In this document: positions 8,545 to 17,447 of the stretch, one piece after another
Numbering within the stretch: the stretch's first letter is position 1
Layout: each line of letters starts with the position of its first letter
Assembly (NCBI GenBank): GCA_045599365.1
Contig: JAZRVS010000045.1
Span: 38,405 to 102,404, forward strand
Direction of reading: 5' to 3'
Source of the DNA: UBA1715 sp045599365
Lineage (GTDB): Bacteria; Bacteroidota; Bacteroidia; Bacteroidales; UBA1715
DNA length: 64,000 nucleotides
The notes under the pieces: generated by a model
What the model saw: the letters and a program-made list of their open reading frames with translations, nothing else
Database searches by the model: none
Told to the model about the DNA's origin: nothing
Translations under genes and position numbers: made by a program

Positions 8545-8600
8545 TAAAAGATTAGGGAAAATAAAACGGTAACAATCAGTGTAGAGCAAACTCAATTGAT

Positions 8601-8609
8601 TACTTTTGC
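8601..8609 (+). promoter_or_regulatory. -7 element of the queH promoter
   Basis: TACTTTTGC is a perfect TAnnTTTGC. It ends only 12 bases before the GTG start of queH, so the 5' leader would be about 5-8 nt with no room for a Shine-Dalgarno site. Confidence 0.5.
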
Positions 8610-8621
8610 GAAAAGTTTTTT

Positions 8622-9170
8622 GTGAAAAAGATATTGCTTCATATTTGTTGCGCTCCGTGTGGTTCTGCTTCTGTTGAACGATTACTTGCAGAAGGTTGGG
8701 AGGTTACGTTGTATTATTTTATGCCCAATATATTCCCGTTTGAAGAATGGGAGAAACGGAAATCTTATGTGGAAAAGCTTGCACAACATTTTGACGTAGA
8801 TGTTATTATTGGAGATTATAATCACGAGTTGTGGCGAGACAATGTTGTAGGTTTGGAACAAGAAAAAGAAGGCGGACATCGTTGTTATGTTTGTTTTAAG
8901 ACATTGTTACAAGCTACCGCACAAAAGGCAGAAGAACTTGGATTTGAAAACTTTGCGACAACATTAACCATTAGTCCTCATAAAAATTCTAATGTTATAA
9001 AAGAAATTGGAGAACAATATAACGGCTACACCCACTACGATTTTAAGAAAAAAGATGGTTATAAACGAAGCATTGAATTAAGCAAAGAATTAGATTTGTA
9101 TCGTCAGTGTTATTGCGCTTGTGAGTTTAGTATGAATAGGGAGAAAACAGATGGAAATACAACCGAATAA
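8622..9170 (+). CDS. queH: Epoxyqueuosine reductase QueH
   Basis: Catalyses the last step of queuosine synthesis, reducing epoxyqueuosine in tRNA; QueH is the non-cobalamin alternative to QueG. The 182-residue protein has the full cysteine set of the family: CCAPC at 9-13, RCYVC at 87-91 and the tail motif YRQCYCACEFS at 160-170. These ligate an iron-sulfur cluster and an additional metal. It starts with GTG (codon 2 onward KKILLHICCAPC); no ATG is available before the CCxxC motif. The 3' end overlaps the next gene by 20 bases. Confidence 0.93.
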   Translation: MKKILLHICCAPCGSASVERLLAEGWEVTLYYFMPNIFPFEEWEKRKSYVEKLAQHFDVDVIIGDYNHELWRDNVVGLEQEKEGGHRCYVCFKTLLQATAQKAEELGFENFATTLTISPHKNSNVIKEIGEQYNGYTHYDFKKKDGYKRSIELSKELDLYRQCYCACEFSMNREKTDGNTTE

Positions 9171-10296
9171 TGATAAAAAGAAAATAGTAGTTGTTGGTAC
9201 AACATTTCCATATCGTGGAGGGTTAGCTGCGTTTAATGAACGAATGGCATTGCAATTCCAAGCAGAGGGAGATGATGTTTCAGTAGAAACATTCACATTG
9301 CAATATCCAGCATTTTTATTCCCTGGTAAAACGCAGTATTCAAATGGCGAGGCTCCAAATTTGAAAATCAATCGTTCCATTAATTCTGTTAATCCATTCA
9401 ATTGGAAAAAAGTTGGACTACAAATTGCAAAACAAAATCCTGATGTGGTCATTTTTGCGTATTGGATGACGTTTATGGCTCCTTGTTATGGTAAAATTGC
9501 AAAAACAATAAAAAAGAATTGTAAGGCAAAGTGTATTGCTTTAGTTCACAATATGGTTCCTCACGAACCATCAGTTCTTGATATGATGATTCCGTATGCT
9601 TTTGTTAATCAAATAGATGCTTTTTTTTCACTTTCGGCATCTGTTGCTCGAGATATTGAGCGTTACGAAAAGAATCCGAAGCCGAAATCTGTTTCTCCTC
9701 ATCCAATTTATGACCATTATGGGGAAAAAATATCAAGACATGACGCGCTACAAACATTGAAATTGCCTGAAGATAAAAAATATATTCTTTTTTTTGGTTT
9801 TATTCGCGATTACAAAGGTCTTGATTTGTTGTTAGAAGCAATGGCAGATGAGAGAATCACAACAAGTAATATTCAATTACTTGTTGCTGGTGAGTTTTAT
9901 AGTAATGAAAAAAAATATAAGGTTTTAACGCAAAAACTTGGTTTACAAAATGTTACTTGGTTTTCTGAATATATTCCAAACGATAAGGTTAATCTATATT
10001 TTTGTGCAACAGATGTAATTGTTCAACCATACAAAAGTGGTACGCAATCGGGAGTTACGCAAGTTGGTTATCATTTTGAAAAACCTATGATTGTTACTAA
10101 TGTGGGTGGATTGGCAGAAATAATCCCCAATGGGAAAGTTGGATATGTTGTTGAGCCAAATGCACAGTCAATTGCAAATGCAATTGTTCGTTTTTTTGAA
10201 AAAAATGATTCCAATTATTTTGAAGAGAATATTCGTGAAGAAAAGAAAAAATATGCTTGGGATATTCTTACCCAAAAGATGAGATTGTTATTTTGA
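9151..10296 (+). CDS. Glycosyltransferase, GT4 (group 1) family
   Basis: A 381-residue GT-B fold enzyme. The N-terminal Rossmann half starts VVVGTTFPYRGGLAAFNERM with a glycine-rich acceptor loop. The C-terminal nucleotide-sugar half has FFGFIRDYKGLDLLLEA, the EKP...TNVGGLAEI segment and GYVVEPN, the usual GT4 arrangement. It transfers a sugar from a nucleotide donor to an unknown acceptor, presumably in envelope polysaccharide or glycoprotein synthesis. It overlaps queH by 20 bases and its 3' end overlaps the convergent gene at 10288 by 9 bases. Confidence 0.85.
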   Translation: MEIQPNNDKKKIVVVGTTFPYRGGLAAFNERMALQFQAEGDDVSVETFTLQYPAFLFPGKTQYSNGEAPNLKINRSINSVNPFNWKKVGLQIAKQNPDVVIFAYWMTFMAPCYGKIAKTIKKNCKAKCIALVHNMVPHEPSVLDMMIPYAFVNQIDAFFSLSASVARDIERYEKNPKPKSVSPHPIYDHYGEKISRHDALQTLKLPEDKKYILFFGFIRDYKGLDLLLEAMADERITTSNIQLLVAGEFYSNEKKYKVLTQKLGLQNVTWFSEYIPNDKVNLYFCATDVIVQPYKSGTQSGVTQVGYHFEKPMIVTNVGGLAEIIPNGKVGYVVEPNAQSIANAIVRFFEKNDSNYFEENIREEKKKYAWDILTQKMRLLF

Positions 10297-11127
10297 AAGC
10301 CTTTCGTCAATAAATGATTGTAGTTCGAAAAACAAATTTTTTGTGTGTTTGAAACTAAAGGTTTTTTCTTCGTCTTTATTATTATGGATTTTTGTAATCC
10401 ATTGCAATCCAATAAATTGACCAATTAAAAACATTTCGTCGCAATTAAATAAATTTTGTCGTAGGAAAGATTCAGACTCAACGATTTTCCATTTTTTTGA
10501 CCTCAGATATTCAAAGAAAAAGTCGGTAAATGGTTCGGTGAAATAATTCTTACAAATATGAATTTCGTCGTCTTTTATATAAGCAAGATTTCCTTGTGAT
10601 ACGCCAACAATTTCTTGATTGTTAGTGAAATAACACATTGCGAAAGCGTTTTCATACGAATGAATTCGCAATGAATTCGTCAAAGAATTATTACCTGAAT
10701 ATTGACAAGGATACAATGGCTCGCGAACTTTGATAATTGTATTAAGTCCAATTGTCAAACCTCTCATGTTGAATTGATATCCAAGTTGATCTAATGGTGT
10801 AACAAAAATGACAAATTGCGATGTTTCTGGGTGATTTGTGTCCCAAAAAACCAAAATGCGACAAACACCGCCTTTATAAACTTTGTTTATGTCAAGTAGT
10901 TTTGTTACGTATCGCGAAAGGTGTTCAAAGTCAAATTTTGCGTGTAGTGTTATGTGCAATTGCGATGCAGTTTCTTCGATTTTGGTTACGTATTGTCGTA
11001 AACATAACGCACACGTGTTGTACAAGCGAATGTATTGGCTGATGGTTTCGTTTTCTACAAAGGGAGAAACTAATTGAAGTTTTTCAATTTTTTCTAATTC
11101 TCCGTTTAATATGCAGAAATTCCTCAT
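10288..11127 (-). CDS. Degenerate class IV aminotransferase-like (PLP fold type IV) protein
   Basis: A 279-residue cytoplasmic protein whose second half follows the pattern of branched-chain aminotransferase/aminodeoxychorismate lyase proteins: a variable loop, a SLRIHSYENAF helix (149-162), GVSQGNLAYIKDDEI (175-189), a CDEMFLIGQFIGLQWITKI strand (229-247). In that alignment the PLP-binding lysine position (about residue 146-148) is Asn/Ser, and the Glu that normally precedes the SSSN loop is Val/Gly. It therefore looks unable to bind PLP covalently. It lies 3 bases downstream of a similarly degenerate ProB-like gene, apparently in one operon. The assignment is tentative because similarity is low. 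Confidence 0.5.
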   Translation of the reverse strand: MRNFCILNGELEKIEKLQLVSPFVENETISQYIRLYNTCALCLRQYVTKIEETASQLHITLHAKFDFEHLSRYVTKLLDINKVYKGGVCRILVFWDTNHPETSQFVIFVTPLDQLGYQFNMRGLTIGLNTIIKVREPLYPCQYSGNNSLTNSLRIHSYENAFAMCYFTNNQEIVGVSQGNLAYIKDDEIHICKNYFTEPFTDFFFEYLRSKKWKIVESESFLRQNLFNCDEMFLIGQFIGLQWITKIHNNKDEEKTFSFKHTKNLFFELQSFIDERLSK

Positions 11128-11130
11128 ACA

Positions 11131-11796
11131 CTATTCGTAGATTTTTGTCTCTGTAGGGAATGTGTCGGGATATGTGCGATGAGAAATTGTTTTTTTGCTC
11201 ATATCCGAAATGAGTTTAAATAAGACATCTTTGTCTTTACAGAATAAAGAATGTTTTTCTCCAGCACATAAAACATTGAAAGAGAAATCTTTATTTACTT
11301 GAATCACTGCGTGAGCCGAAATAATGTGTGCAACTGTAACAGTTAAAGTGTAGTTATCTTCCATTTCTATATCGGCAATAGAAATGGTATCGTTTTCGTT
11401 AATAACGGGAATGACGCCAAGCGACAACAATTTTTTGAATGTATTTTTTGCATTGAATTGTTGTTTTGAGTTGTTGAACAAATCTCTTGCAAGTAAAACT
11501 TGTGCAGTCATTTGAGTGTATTCATCAAAAATGTTTTGATAACTTTTTATCAATTCAACTTGACCAATTGCAGCCATAGCTTGCTTGTCGCTCAAATCTT
11601 TTGGGTATTTTTTGAGATTCAATTGCCCAACACCAGATGCAATAGCACCTGCAGTAACAAGAATTACATCGTTTTCGCTATTTCGCACATTAGACAATAC
11701 CATTGCTATATGATTCAACATATCGTGTTTGATAGAAAATTTGCTATCAAAAAGAGTTTCTTCTTCAACTTTGAAAACTAATCGTAATTTTGTCAT
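11131..11796 (-). CDS. ProB-like amino acid kinase, degenerate and short
   Basis: A 221-residue protein matching the amino acid kinase domain of glutamate 5-kinase: LVTAGAIASG (47-55), KQAMAAIGQ (71-79), QVLLARDL (99-106), NAKNTF and the glutamate-binding NENDTIS (133-139). Key nucleotide-side elements are damaged: the first loop, normally VKVGSS, reads VFKVEEE. The GDND-LSA motif reads MEDNYTLTV, and the TDVDGLY motif is replaced by QVNKDFSF. It also stops some 40-140 residues short of known ProB and lacks a PUA domain. No proA is nearby. Probably not a working glutamate 5-kinase; a paralogue with another role or an eroding gene. A TATATTTAC near -7 element lies at 11820-11828 on the minus strand. 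Confidence 0.65.
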   Translation of the reverse strand: MTKLRLVFKVEEETLFDSKFSIKHDMLNHIAMVLSNVRNSENDVILVTAGAIASGVGQLNLKKYPKDLSDKQAMAAIGQVELIKSYQNIFDEYTQMTAQVLLARDLFNNSKQQFNAKNTFKKLLSLGVIPVINENDTISIADIEMEDNYTLTVTVAHIISAHAVIQVNKDFSFNVLCAGEKHSLFCKDKDVLFKLISDMSKKTISHRTYPDTFPTETKIYE

Positions 11797-11863
11797 GCCA
11801 TTTATGCTTAAAAATTCGTGTAAATATATATTTTTACTTGCGAATTATAAAATCAAAATTTCA

Positions 11864-13963
11864 ATGAAGAAATTTTTTTCATTTTTTAAGGAAAAACGTG
11901 TCGTGATAGTAGCTTTGTTGCTTTTTACTTTTGCCATTGCGTTTATTATGTATCTGATGCCAAGAGAAAAGAAGTTTCAGTTTGAGTATCAACAAAATAA
12001 GGTATGGCTTCACGAGGATTTATTTGCTCCTTTTGCTTTCTCAATTGATAAAACAGAGGAAGAAATTCAATCTCAAAAGGATAGTGTGATGATGTCATTT
12101 TCACCGTTTTATTCGTATGATACAACGGTTTATACGCGAGTGAAAGATACCATTTATGTACGTTATTTGCGTTCAATGCATCATTGGATTGATGATTCTG
12201 TGAGCGATTTTCATTCTCTTATGATATCTCAAGGCTTGAACGAATTTGAAAAATCATTAAAATCAATATATGAATCTGGAATTATCAATGCTCAAAAACC
12301 ATATAAAACATTGATAATAGAGCAATTGCCACATCGGAAACGTGTGTCAGTAACATCGGTGCATACTATTCCAGAAGCACATAGTGACCTAATGCAAACA
12401 ATTCCTCCGTATTTCGATTCTTTGCAGAATTTGAAGTTTAAGGAAATAATTTACACTTCGTTAGTGGCAAATACGTTTTATGATGAGGAGGTTTCAACAG
12501 AAGAAAAGAATCGTTTGTTGGCTACTGTGTCCGAAAAATATGGTTTTGTAAGCGAAGGAACTCGCATTATTAGTAAAGGTTCGGTAGTTACACAAGCAGA
12601 TAAAAAAGTACTTGATTCACTTAAAAAAGAATATGAATCAGGAAATGTTTCTTTTGAAGGGAAGCTTGCAATTATGTGCGGGCAATTCCTCTTGATTTTA
12701 ATTTCGTTTATTGTCTTGATTTTGCTAATAAATTGTTCGGATACAGAATCTTTACAAAAAATTAAATCGTTATTGTTTATTATTACGGTTGTAATCCTCT
12801 TTATTGGAATGGCATCGCTCACACTTAAATTTAATCATATCAGTATTTATTTGATTCCGTATGTCGCGCTACCAATTCTTGTTAAAAACTTTATGAATGA
12901 ACGTGTCGCGTTGTTTGTGCATGTCGTTACAATGATGATAATTGGTTTTATTGCTCCAAATCCATTCGATTTTACATTTTTACAGATTTCTGTTGGAGTT
13001 ATAGCAATGTTTAGTTTGGGAAATCACTATCAAAGGAGTTTCTTGTTTACAACGGCAATTGTTTCATTTGTTTCATATACAGCAATTTACGTAGGTCTTT
13101 CGCTTACAAAATTTGGTAGTTTTTCGGGTGTACATTGGCATCAATTGGCTTGGTTTTTAGCAAGTTGTGTGTTGCTTCTTACTACCTATTTGTTGATTTT
13201 TGTCTTTGAAAAAATCTTTCGTTTCCCATCTGATATTACGTTATTTGAATTGTCAGACACAAGTCGTGGCGTGTTACGAGAATTGTCAGATAAGGCACCA
13301 GGAACATTCCAACATTCTTTGCAAGTTGCAAATTTTGTTGAAGTTGCGCTTCGTGAAATTGGTGGAAATGAATTACTTGGAAGAATAGGTGGATTATATC
13401 ACGATATTGGGAAGTTGAAAAACCCAGCATTCTTTGTTGAAAATCAAACTTTTAAAGAAAATCCACATGACAATTTGCCACCAGAACAAAGTGCGAAAAT
13501 TATCATTGACCACGTGATTTATGGTAAAGAATTGGCTCACAAAAATGGACTACCATATTCGTTGGAACAAATTATTCATGGCCATCACGGAAATTCAAAA
13601 ACCGCATTTTTCCTTGATAAATACAAAAAAATGCACCCAGACGAAGTTGTTGATGAATCAATGTTTCAATATCCAACGACAAAGGTTGTAAAGAAAGAAT
13701 TGGCTGTTATAATGATTGCTGATGCAGTTGAAGCTGCGTCTCGTTCTGCTCATTTGGAAACACGTGAGCAAATGGAAGATTTGGTTCAAAAGATTATAGA
13801 TAATCTTATTCGTAGCAAGCAGTTAGAAAATGCTGATATTACTTTGCGTGAATTAGACAAAGTGAAAGAGGTTTTTGTAGAAAAGCTTATTAACTTGTAC
13901 CATGTTCGTGTTCCATATCCAGAGGAACAAAAGATTGAAGAATCTCAAAATGGAACGATATAG
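11864..13963 (+). CDS. 7TM receptor-type HD phosphohydrolase (PgpH-like)
   Basis: A 699-residue membrane protein with one N-terminal membrane helix (about 14-32), a long extracytoplasmic 7TMR-HDED domain (about 40-260), a block of membrane helices (about 265-450) and a cytoplasmic HD domain. The HD domain has FQHSL with His484, HDIGK with His513/Asp514 and HGHHG near 572. Listeria PgpH with this architecture degrades cyclic di-AMP, so the same activity is inferred. The start at 11864 is chosen because MKKFFSFFKEKR gives the positively charged end before the first helix; the frame extends upstream across the divergent ProB-like gene. Its end overlaps the next gene by 14 bases. Confidence 0.88.
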   Translation: MKKFFSFFKEKRVVIVALLLFTFAIAFIMYLMPREKKFQFEYQQNKVWLHEDLFAPFAFSIDKTEEEIQSQKDSVMMSFSPFYSYDTTVYTRVKDTIYVRYLRSMHHWIDDSVSDFHSLMISQGLNEFEKSLKSIYESGIINAQKPYKTLIIEQLPHRKRVSVTSVHTIPEAHSDLMQTIPPYFDSLQNLKFKEIIYTSLVANTFYDEEVSTEEKNRLLATVSEKYGFVSEGTRIISKGSVVTQADKKVLDSLKKEYESGNVSFEGKLAIMCGQFLLILISFIVLILLINCSDTESLQKIKSLLFIITVVILFIGMASLTLKFNHISIYLIPYVALPILVKNFMNERVALFVHVVTMMIIGFIAPNPFDFTFLQISVGVIAMFSLGNHYQRSFLFTTAIVSFVSYTAIYVGLSLTKFGSFSGVHWHQLAWFLASCVLLLTTYLLIFVFEKIFRFPSDITLFELSDTSRGVLRELSDKAPGTFQHSLQVANFVEVALREIGGNELLGRIGGLYHDIGKLKNPAFFVENQTFKENPHDNLPPEQSAKIIIDHVIYGKELAHKNGLPYSLEQIIHGHHGNSKTAFFLDKYKKMHPDEVVDESMFQYPTTKVVKKELAVIMIADAVEAASRSAHLETREQMEDLVQKIIDNLIRSKQLENADITLRELDKVKEVFVEKLINLYHVRVPYPEEQKIEESQNGTI

Positions 13964-14729
13964 TATAAAAGGCATTTTTTTAGGGACGGGAACATCACAG
14001 GGAATTCCTGTAATTGGTTGTAAATGCCCTATTTGTAATTCAAGCGACATTCGCGATAGAAGAATGCGTACGGCTTTTTTTCTATCGGTAAATGGAGTCC
14101 ATTTTGTTGTTGATGCTGGTTGTGATTTCAGACAACAAATGCTAAATAACAACATAACCTCACTTGATGCAATTCTTATCACTCACGAACATAAAGATCA
14201 TCTCGCAGGACTTGATGATATTCGTCCTTTCAATTTTATGAAGTATGTGCCACTTCCTATTTTTGCTGAAAAACGTGTTGTTGAGGCAATAAAAAGGGAA
14301 TTCCATTATGCGTTTGCCGAAAATCCATACCCTGGAGCACCAATGATGAACATTCAAGAAATTACGGAGCAATCTTTTGAATACAAGGGAATTACAATTC
14401 AGCCATTGAGAGTTACTCATTTACAACTTCCTATTTTTGGCTATAGAATTGGACAGGTTGCTTATATTACCGATGCATCTGCTATTTCTGAGGAAACGAT
14501 GAGGTTGTTGAACGGAGTAGAGATATTGGTAATTAATGCATTACGGTTTAAGGAGCATTATTCTCATTTTAATGTTGCTCAAGCATTAGATATTATACAA
14601 AGGATTTCACCTAAAAGAGCATATTTAACACATTGTAGTCACGATATAGGGTTTTATACGGAAACGAGTAAAATCTTACCTAAAAATGTCTTTTTAGCCT
14701 ACGATGGTCTTCAAATTCGCACGAAATGA
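13950..14729 (+). CDS. PhnP-like metallo-beta-lactamase-fold hydrolase
   Basis: A 259-residue MBL-fold enzyme. Residues 10-20 FLGTGTSQG and the CKCPIC cluster (Cys24, Cys26, Cys29) match the structural zinc site of PhnP-type phosphodiesterases. The metal motif HEHKDH lies at 79-84 and later His residues occur in VTHLQLP and LTHCSHD. PhnP hydrolyses cyclic phosphodiesters in phosphonate use, but no other phn gene is present, so the substrate here is open. ATG 13950 overlaps the preceding HD gene by 14 bases, and gmhB overlaps its stop by 4 bases. Confidence 0.8.
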   Translation: MERYSIKGIFLGTGTSQGIPVIGCKCPICNSSDIRDRRMRTAFFLSVNGVHFVVDAGCDFRQQMLNNNITSLDAILITHEHKDHLAGLDDIRPFNFMKYVPLPIFAEKRVVEAIKREFHYAFAENPYPGAPMMNIQEITEQSFEYKGITIQPLRVTHLQLPIFGYRIGQVAYITDASAISEETMRLLNGVEILVINALRFKEHYSHFNVAQALDIIQRISPKRAYLTHCSHDIGFYTETSKILPKNVFLAYDGLQIRTK

Positions 14730-15226
14730 CAAAAGCTATATTTCTTGATAGAGATGGTGTAATAAATGATGGTTCGTTGTATTATACTTATAAGATAGAA
14801 GATTTTCATTTTAATGAAGGTATTTTTGACGGATTACGACTTCTTCGTGATGCGGGTTTTATTTTTATTGTTGTTACCAATCAAGCTGGAATTGCAAAAG
14901 GAGAATATACCAAAGAAGATGTTGAAACTCTTCACACCTATATGTGTGAAGAGTTCAAAAAAGAGGGAATTACAATAACCGATGTGTTCTATTGTCCGCA
15001 TTATCCAGAGATTTCTGGTCCTTGTGAATGCCGAAAGCCTAGAACAAAAATGATTGATGATGCCGTAAAAAAGTACGATATTGATAAATCTCAATCATTC
15101 CTTATTGGCGATGGAACTCGTGATATAGAAGCTGCGACAAAAGCGGGAATTGTTGGTATAAAAATCAATAAAAACGAATCAATTATTCCATATTGTAAAA
15201 AAATATTGGAATCGTTGAGTAAGTAA
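14726..15226 (+). CDS. gmhB: D-glycero-D-manno-heptose 1,7-bisphosphate phosphatase-type HAD enzyme
   Basis: Removes the 7-phosphate during ADP-heptose synthesis for the lipopolysaccharide core. The 166-residue HAD-superfamily protein has the nucleophile motif FLDRDGV (Asp8/Asp10), the VTNQAG motif around 50-54, a zinc-binding loop with Cys90, His92, Cys100 and Cys102, the CRKP lysine at 104, and the GDGTRDIEAA Asp motif. The zinc loop is typical of GmhB and the related histidinol phosphatase. With a lipopolysaccharide KDO gene in the window GmhB is favoured, but a histidinol-phosphate phosphatase role cannot be excluded. Confidence 0.85.
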   Translation: MTKAIFLDRDGVINDGSLYYTYKIEDFHFNEGIFDGLRLLRDAGFIFIVVTNQAGIAKGEYTKEDVETLHTYMCEEFKKEGITITDVFYCPHYPEISGPCECRKPRTKMIDDAVKKYDIDKSQSFLIGDGTRDIEAATKAGIVGIKINKNESIIPYCKKILESLSK

Positions 15227-15263
15227 TAAGATTTGGACACTATATACAACTTGTCGGGTATCG

Positions 15264-15290
15264 GTAGTAATTTTCTGTTTGAAATACTAC
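15264..15290. terminator. Weak hairpin between convergent gmhB and pepD
   Basis: GTAGTA at 15264-15269 pairs with TACTAC at 15285-15290, with a partly paired interior. It overlaps the pepD stop codon. There is no strong U-run on either side, so terminator function is only suggested by position. Confidence 0.3.
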
Positions 15291-16744
15291 TTATTTGGTA
15301 AATTTTGTAATGCTAAAAGTAATGCTTGCCAAGTTTTTCCAACAGATTCTATTTCAACAATTTCGTTTGGTGAATGAGGACCTTTTATGGTTGGGCCAAA
15401 AGAAACTGCTTCTAAAAGAGGAAAGGTTTTTGCAAAAATTCCGCATTCTAATCCAGCGTGGATGACATCAACTTTTGCAGGCTTTTTAAATATTGTTTCA
15501 CACGCATTTTTTACAATTGATAGTAATTGTGATTCCCAAATAGGCTGCCAACCAGGGTAATCTCCTGTAAATTCTGATTGAGCACCATACAATTCAAAGA
15601 TGCCTTTTATTGCATTTGCCAATTGCATTTTGTTTTCTTGCGAAATGCTTCGAAGTAAACAACCTACAGAAAGTTTACCATCTTTTGTATTAACAAAAGA
15701 CAAATTGGTTGAAGTATTGAGCATCTTACAATTGTGATTTTCGTATTTCACAGCACCATTTGGACAATTCATAATTGCACGAATAATTCCTGCGGTTTGT
15801 TCTTGTGAAATTGCTTGTGTTTCAGTTATTGTTTCTGCAACAATACATGAAAAATTAGGATCAGTTTGTAAAAATTGCGACTGTTTTTCTTCAACAAATC
15901 GTTCAAACATTTTGTGAAAAACATTTGTAAACGAATAATTGAATGCAACTACTGCGGTTGCTTCGCGAGGAATAGCATTTCGCATATTTCCCCCGTTAAA
16001 CGAAATTAAACGCAATTCTGTTTTTTCCATTATTGCATATAAGAATTCGCATAACAATTTATTGGCATTTGCGCGATTGAGAATAATCTCAAATCCAGAA
16101 TGACCACCAGTTAAACCTGACAACGAGATAGTGTAAACTGTTGAATGCGGATTTATATTGGAATAGTCTAAGTCAAATGTGAAATTTGCATCAAGACCAC
16201 CAGCACCACCAATTGTTATTTCATTCTCGGTTTCTGAGTCAAGGTTTATGAGGTATTTTGCTGTTATGTCGTTTTCTTTCAATGCAAAAGCTCCTGTCAT
16301 TCCTGTTTCTTCATCAATGGTAAAAATGGCAGAAATAGGTCCATGTTTTATTTCGTTAGAATCAAGAATTGCAAGAATCATAGATACACCAATGCCGTTG
16401 TCCGCACCAAGGGTTGTCCCCTTTGCACGAACAACTGAACCATCAATGTATGCTTGTATGCTGTCTGTTAAAAAATTGTGATTAACATCGTTTCTTTTTT
16501 GAGGAACCATATCAATATGGGCTTGCAACACAACGGGTTCTTTATCTTCAAAACCTAAAGTGGCAACTTTGTCTATAAAGACGTTACCAACGCTATCTTG
16601 GCGTACATTTAATCCTCGTTTTTTGGCAAAATCAACTAAATAACGAGAAATTTTCTCTTCGTGTTTTGAAGGTCTTGGAATTTGGCAAATTTCATCAAAT
16701 TTTTGCCATACACAAGTTGGATGTAATGTTGCAATTTCAGACAT
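15287..16744 (-). CDS. pepD: Cytosolic aminoacyl-histidine dipeptidase
   Basis: Zinc dipeptidase of family M20C (carnosinase-like) that breaks down a wide range of dipeptides. The 485-residue sequence shows the metal and catalytic residues: HIDMV (His76, Asp78), TTLGADNGIG (Asp115), DEETG (Glu145/Glu146), and GLECGIF towards the C-terminus, with PHSPNE near the end. The length equals the family standard. It begins 2 bases after the crp-like gene ends and is the last gene of the gldF operon. Confidence 0.93.
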   Translation of the reverse strand: MSEIATLHPTCVWQKFDEICQIPRPSKHEEKISRYLVDFAKKRGLNVRQDSVGNVFIDKVATLGFEDKEPVVLQAHIDMVPQKRNDVNHNFLTDSIQAYIDGSVVRAKGTTLGADNGIGVSMILAILDSNEIKHGPISAIFTIDEETGMTGAFALKENDITAKYLINLDSETENEITIGGAGGLDANFTFDLDYSNINPHSTVYTISLSGLTGGHSGFEIILNRANANKLLCEFLYAIMEKTELRLISFNGGNMRNAIPREATAVVAFNYSFTNVFHKMFERFVEEKQSQFLQTDPNFSCIVAETITETQAISQEQTAGIIRAIMNCPNGAVKYENHNCKMLNTSTNLSFVNTKDGKLSVGCLLRSISQENKMQLANAIKGIFELYGAQSEFTGDYPGWQPIWESQLLSIVKNACETIFKKPAKVDVIHAGLECGIFAKTFPLLEAVSFGPTIKGPHSPNEIVEIESVGKTWQALLLALQNLPNK

Positions 16745-16746
16745 AA

Positions 16747-17436
16747 TTAGTCAGTTAAAGCAATTTTTATAAGTTCTTCTTTGTTTTTAATGTCAATAGT
16801 TTTCTTGTCAAGAACAACAACACCTGCTTTTTCTAAATCGCTTAACAAACGAATTGCGCTACCAGTTGAAATACCTGCGTAATCAGCCAATTCATTTCTT
16901 GAAATTTGAATGTCAATAAAGTCGCTTTGTACTAAATCAGAAATTGCCCAAATAACGCAAGCAATACGTGCTTTTATTTGTTTTTGACCAAAGTCAGCTA
17001 TTTGTCGAATATAGCGTTTTATGGTCTTAGAACTAACTTTTAACATTGCTGTTGCAAATTTTGCATTTGAATTCAACAATTGCGACATTGCTTTTTTGTC
17101 TATAATGGCAACAATAGTGTCGTTCATTGCTTCTGCAGTTGCTGCATATACTTCGTCAAAGATTGTTGCAGTTCCAATGAAAGAAATTGGACCTTGAATA
17201 GAAATGATTGTCGTTTTGTCTTGTCTTTGATTTTCAATCGATAGTTTTGCAAGACCACGCATCAAAATTGTAACTTCATTGATTGGACGACCTTGTTTGT
17301 AAATAGTTTCTCCACGTTTGTAATAGATAAACTTAAGTGATTTCAATAATTCACTTTTTTCTTTTTCCGTTAGAGTCTTGCTGATTTCAAGAGCCTCTAA
17401 CTCTTTTTGCATCTCTGCATAAGGAGGGATAATCAT
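16747..17436 (-). CDS. Crp/Fnr-family transcription regulator
   Basis: A 229-residue regulator with an N-terminal cyclic-nucleotide-binding-type beta barrel (about 20-135; YKRGETIYKQGRP and GLAKLSI segments) and a C-terminal winged helix (about 150-225; SRNELADYAGISTGSAIRLL is the recognition-helix region). No cysteine cluster for an Fnr iron-sulfur centre is visible near the N-terminus. The effector and targets are unknown. It lies between hisIE (11 bases upstream) and pepD, apparently co-transcribed. Confidence 0.88.
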   Translation of the reverse strand: MIIPPYAEMQKELEALEISKTLTEKEKSELLKSLKFIYYKRGETIYKQGRPINEVTILMRGLAKLSIENQRQDKTTIISIQGPISFIGTATIFDEVYAATAEAMNDTIVAIIDKKAMSQLLNSNAKFATAMLKVSSKTIKRYIRQIADFGQKQIKARIACVIWAISDLVQSDFIDIQISRNELADYAGISTGSAIRLLSDLEKAGVVVLDKKTIDIKNKEELIKIALTD

Positions 17437-17447
17437 AAGTTATTGTT

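Noticed and set aside
11131..11796. Functional glutamate 5-kinase proB
   Set aside because: Nucleotide-binding motifs are altered, the protein is short and no proA is adjacent.
14726..15226. Assignment as HisB-type histidinol phosphatase
   Set aside because: The zinc loop is shared by GmhB and HisB-N, but there is no imidazoleglycerol-phosphate dehydratase domain and kdsA-type lipopolysaccharide genes favour GmhB; kept only as an alternative.
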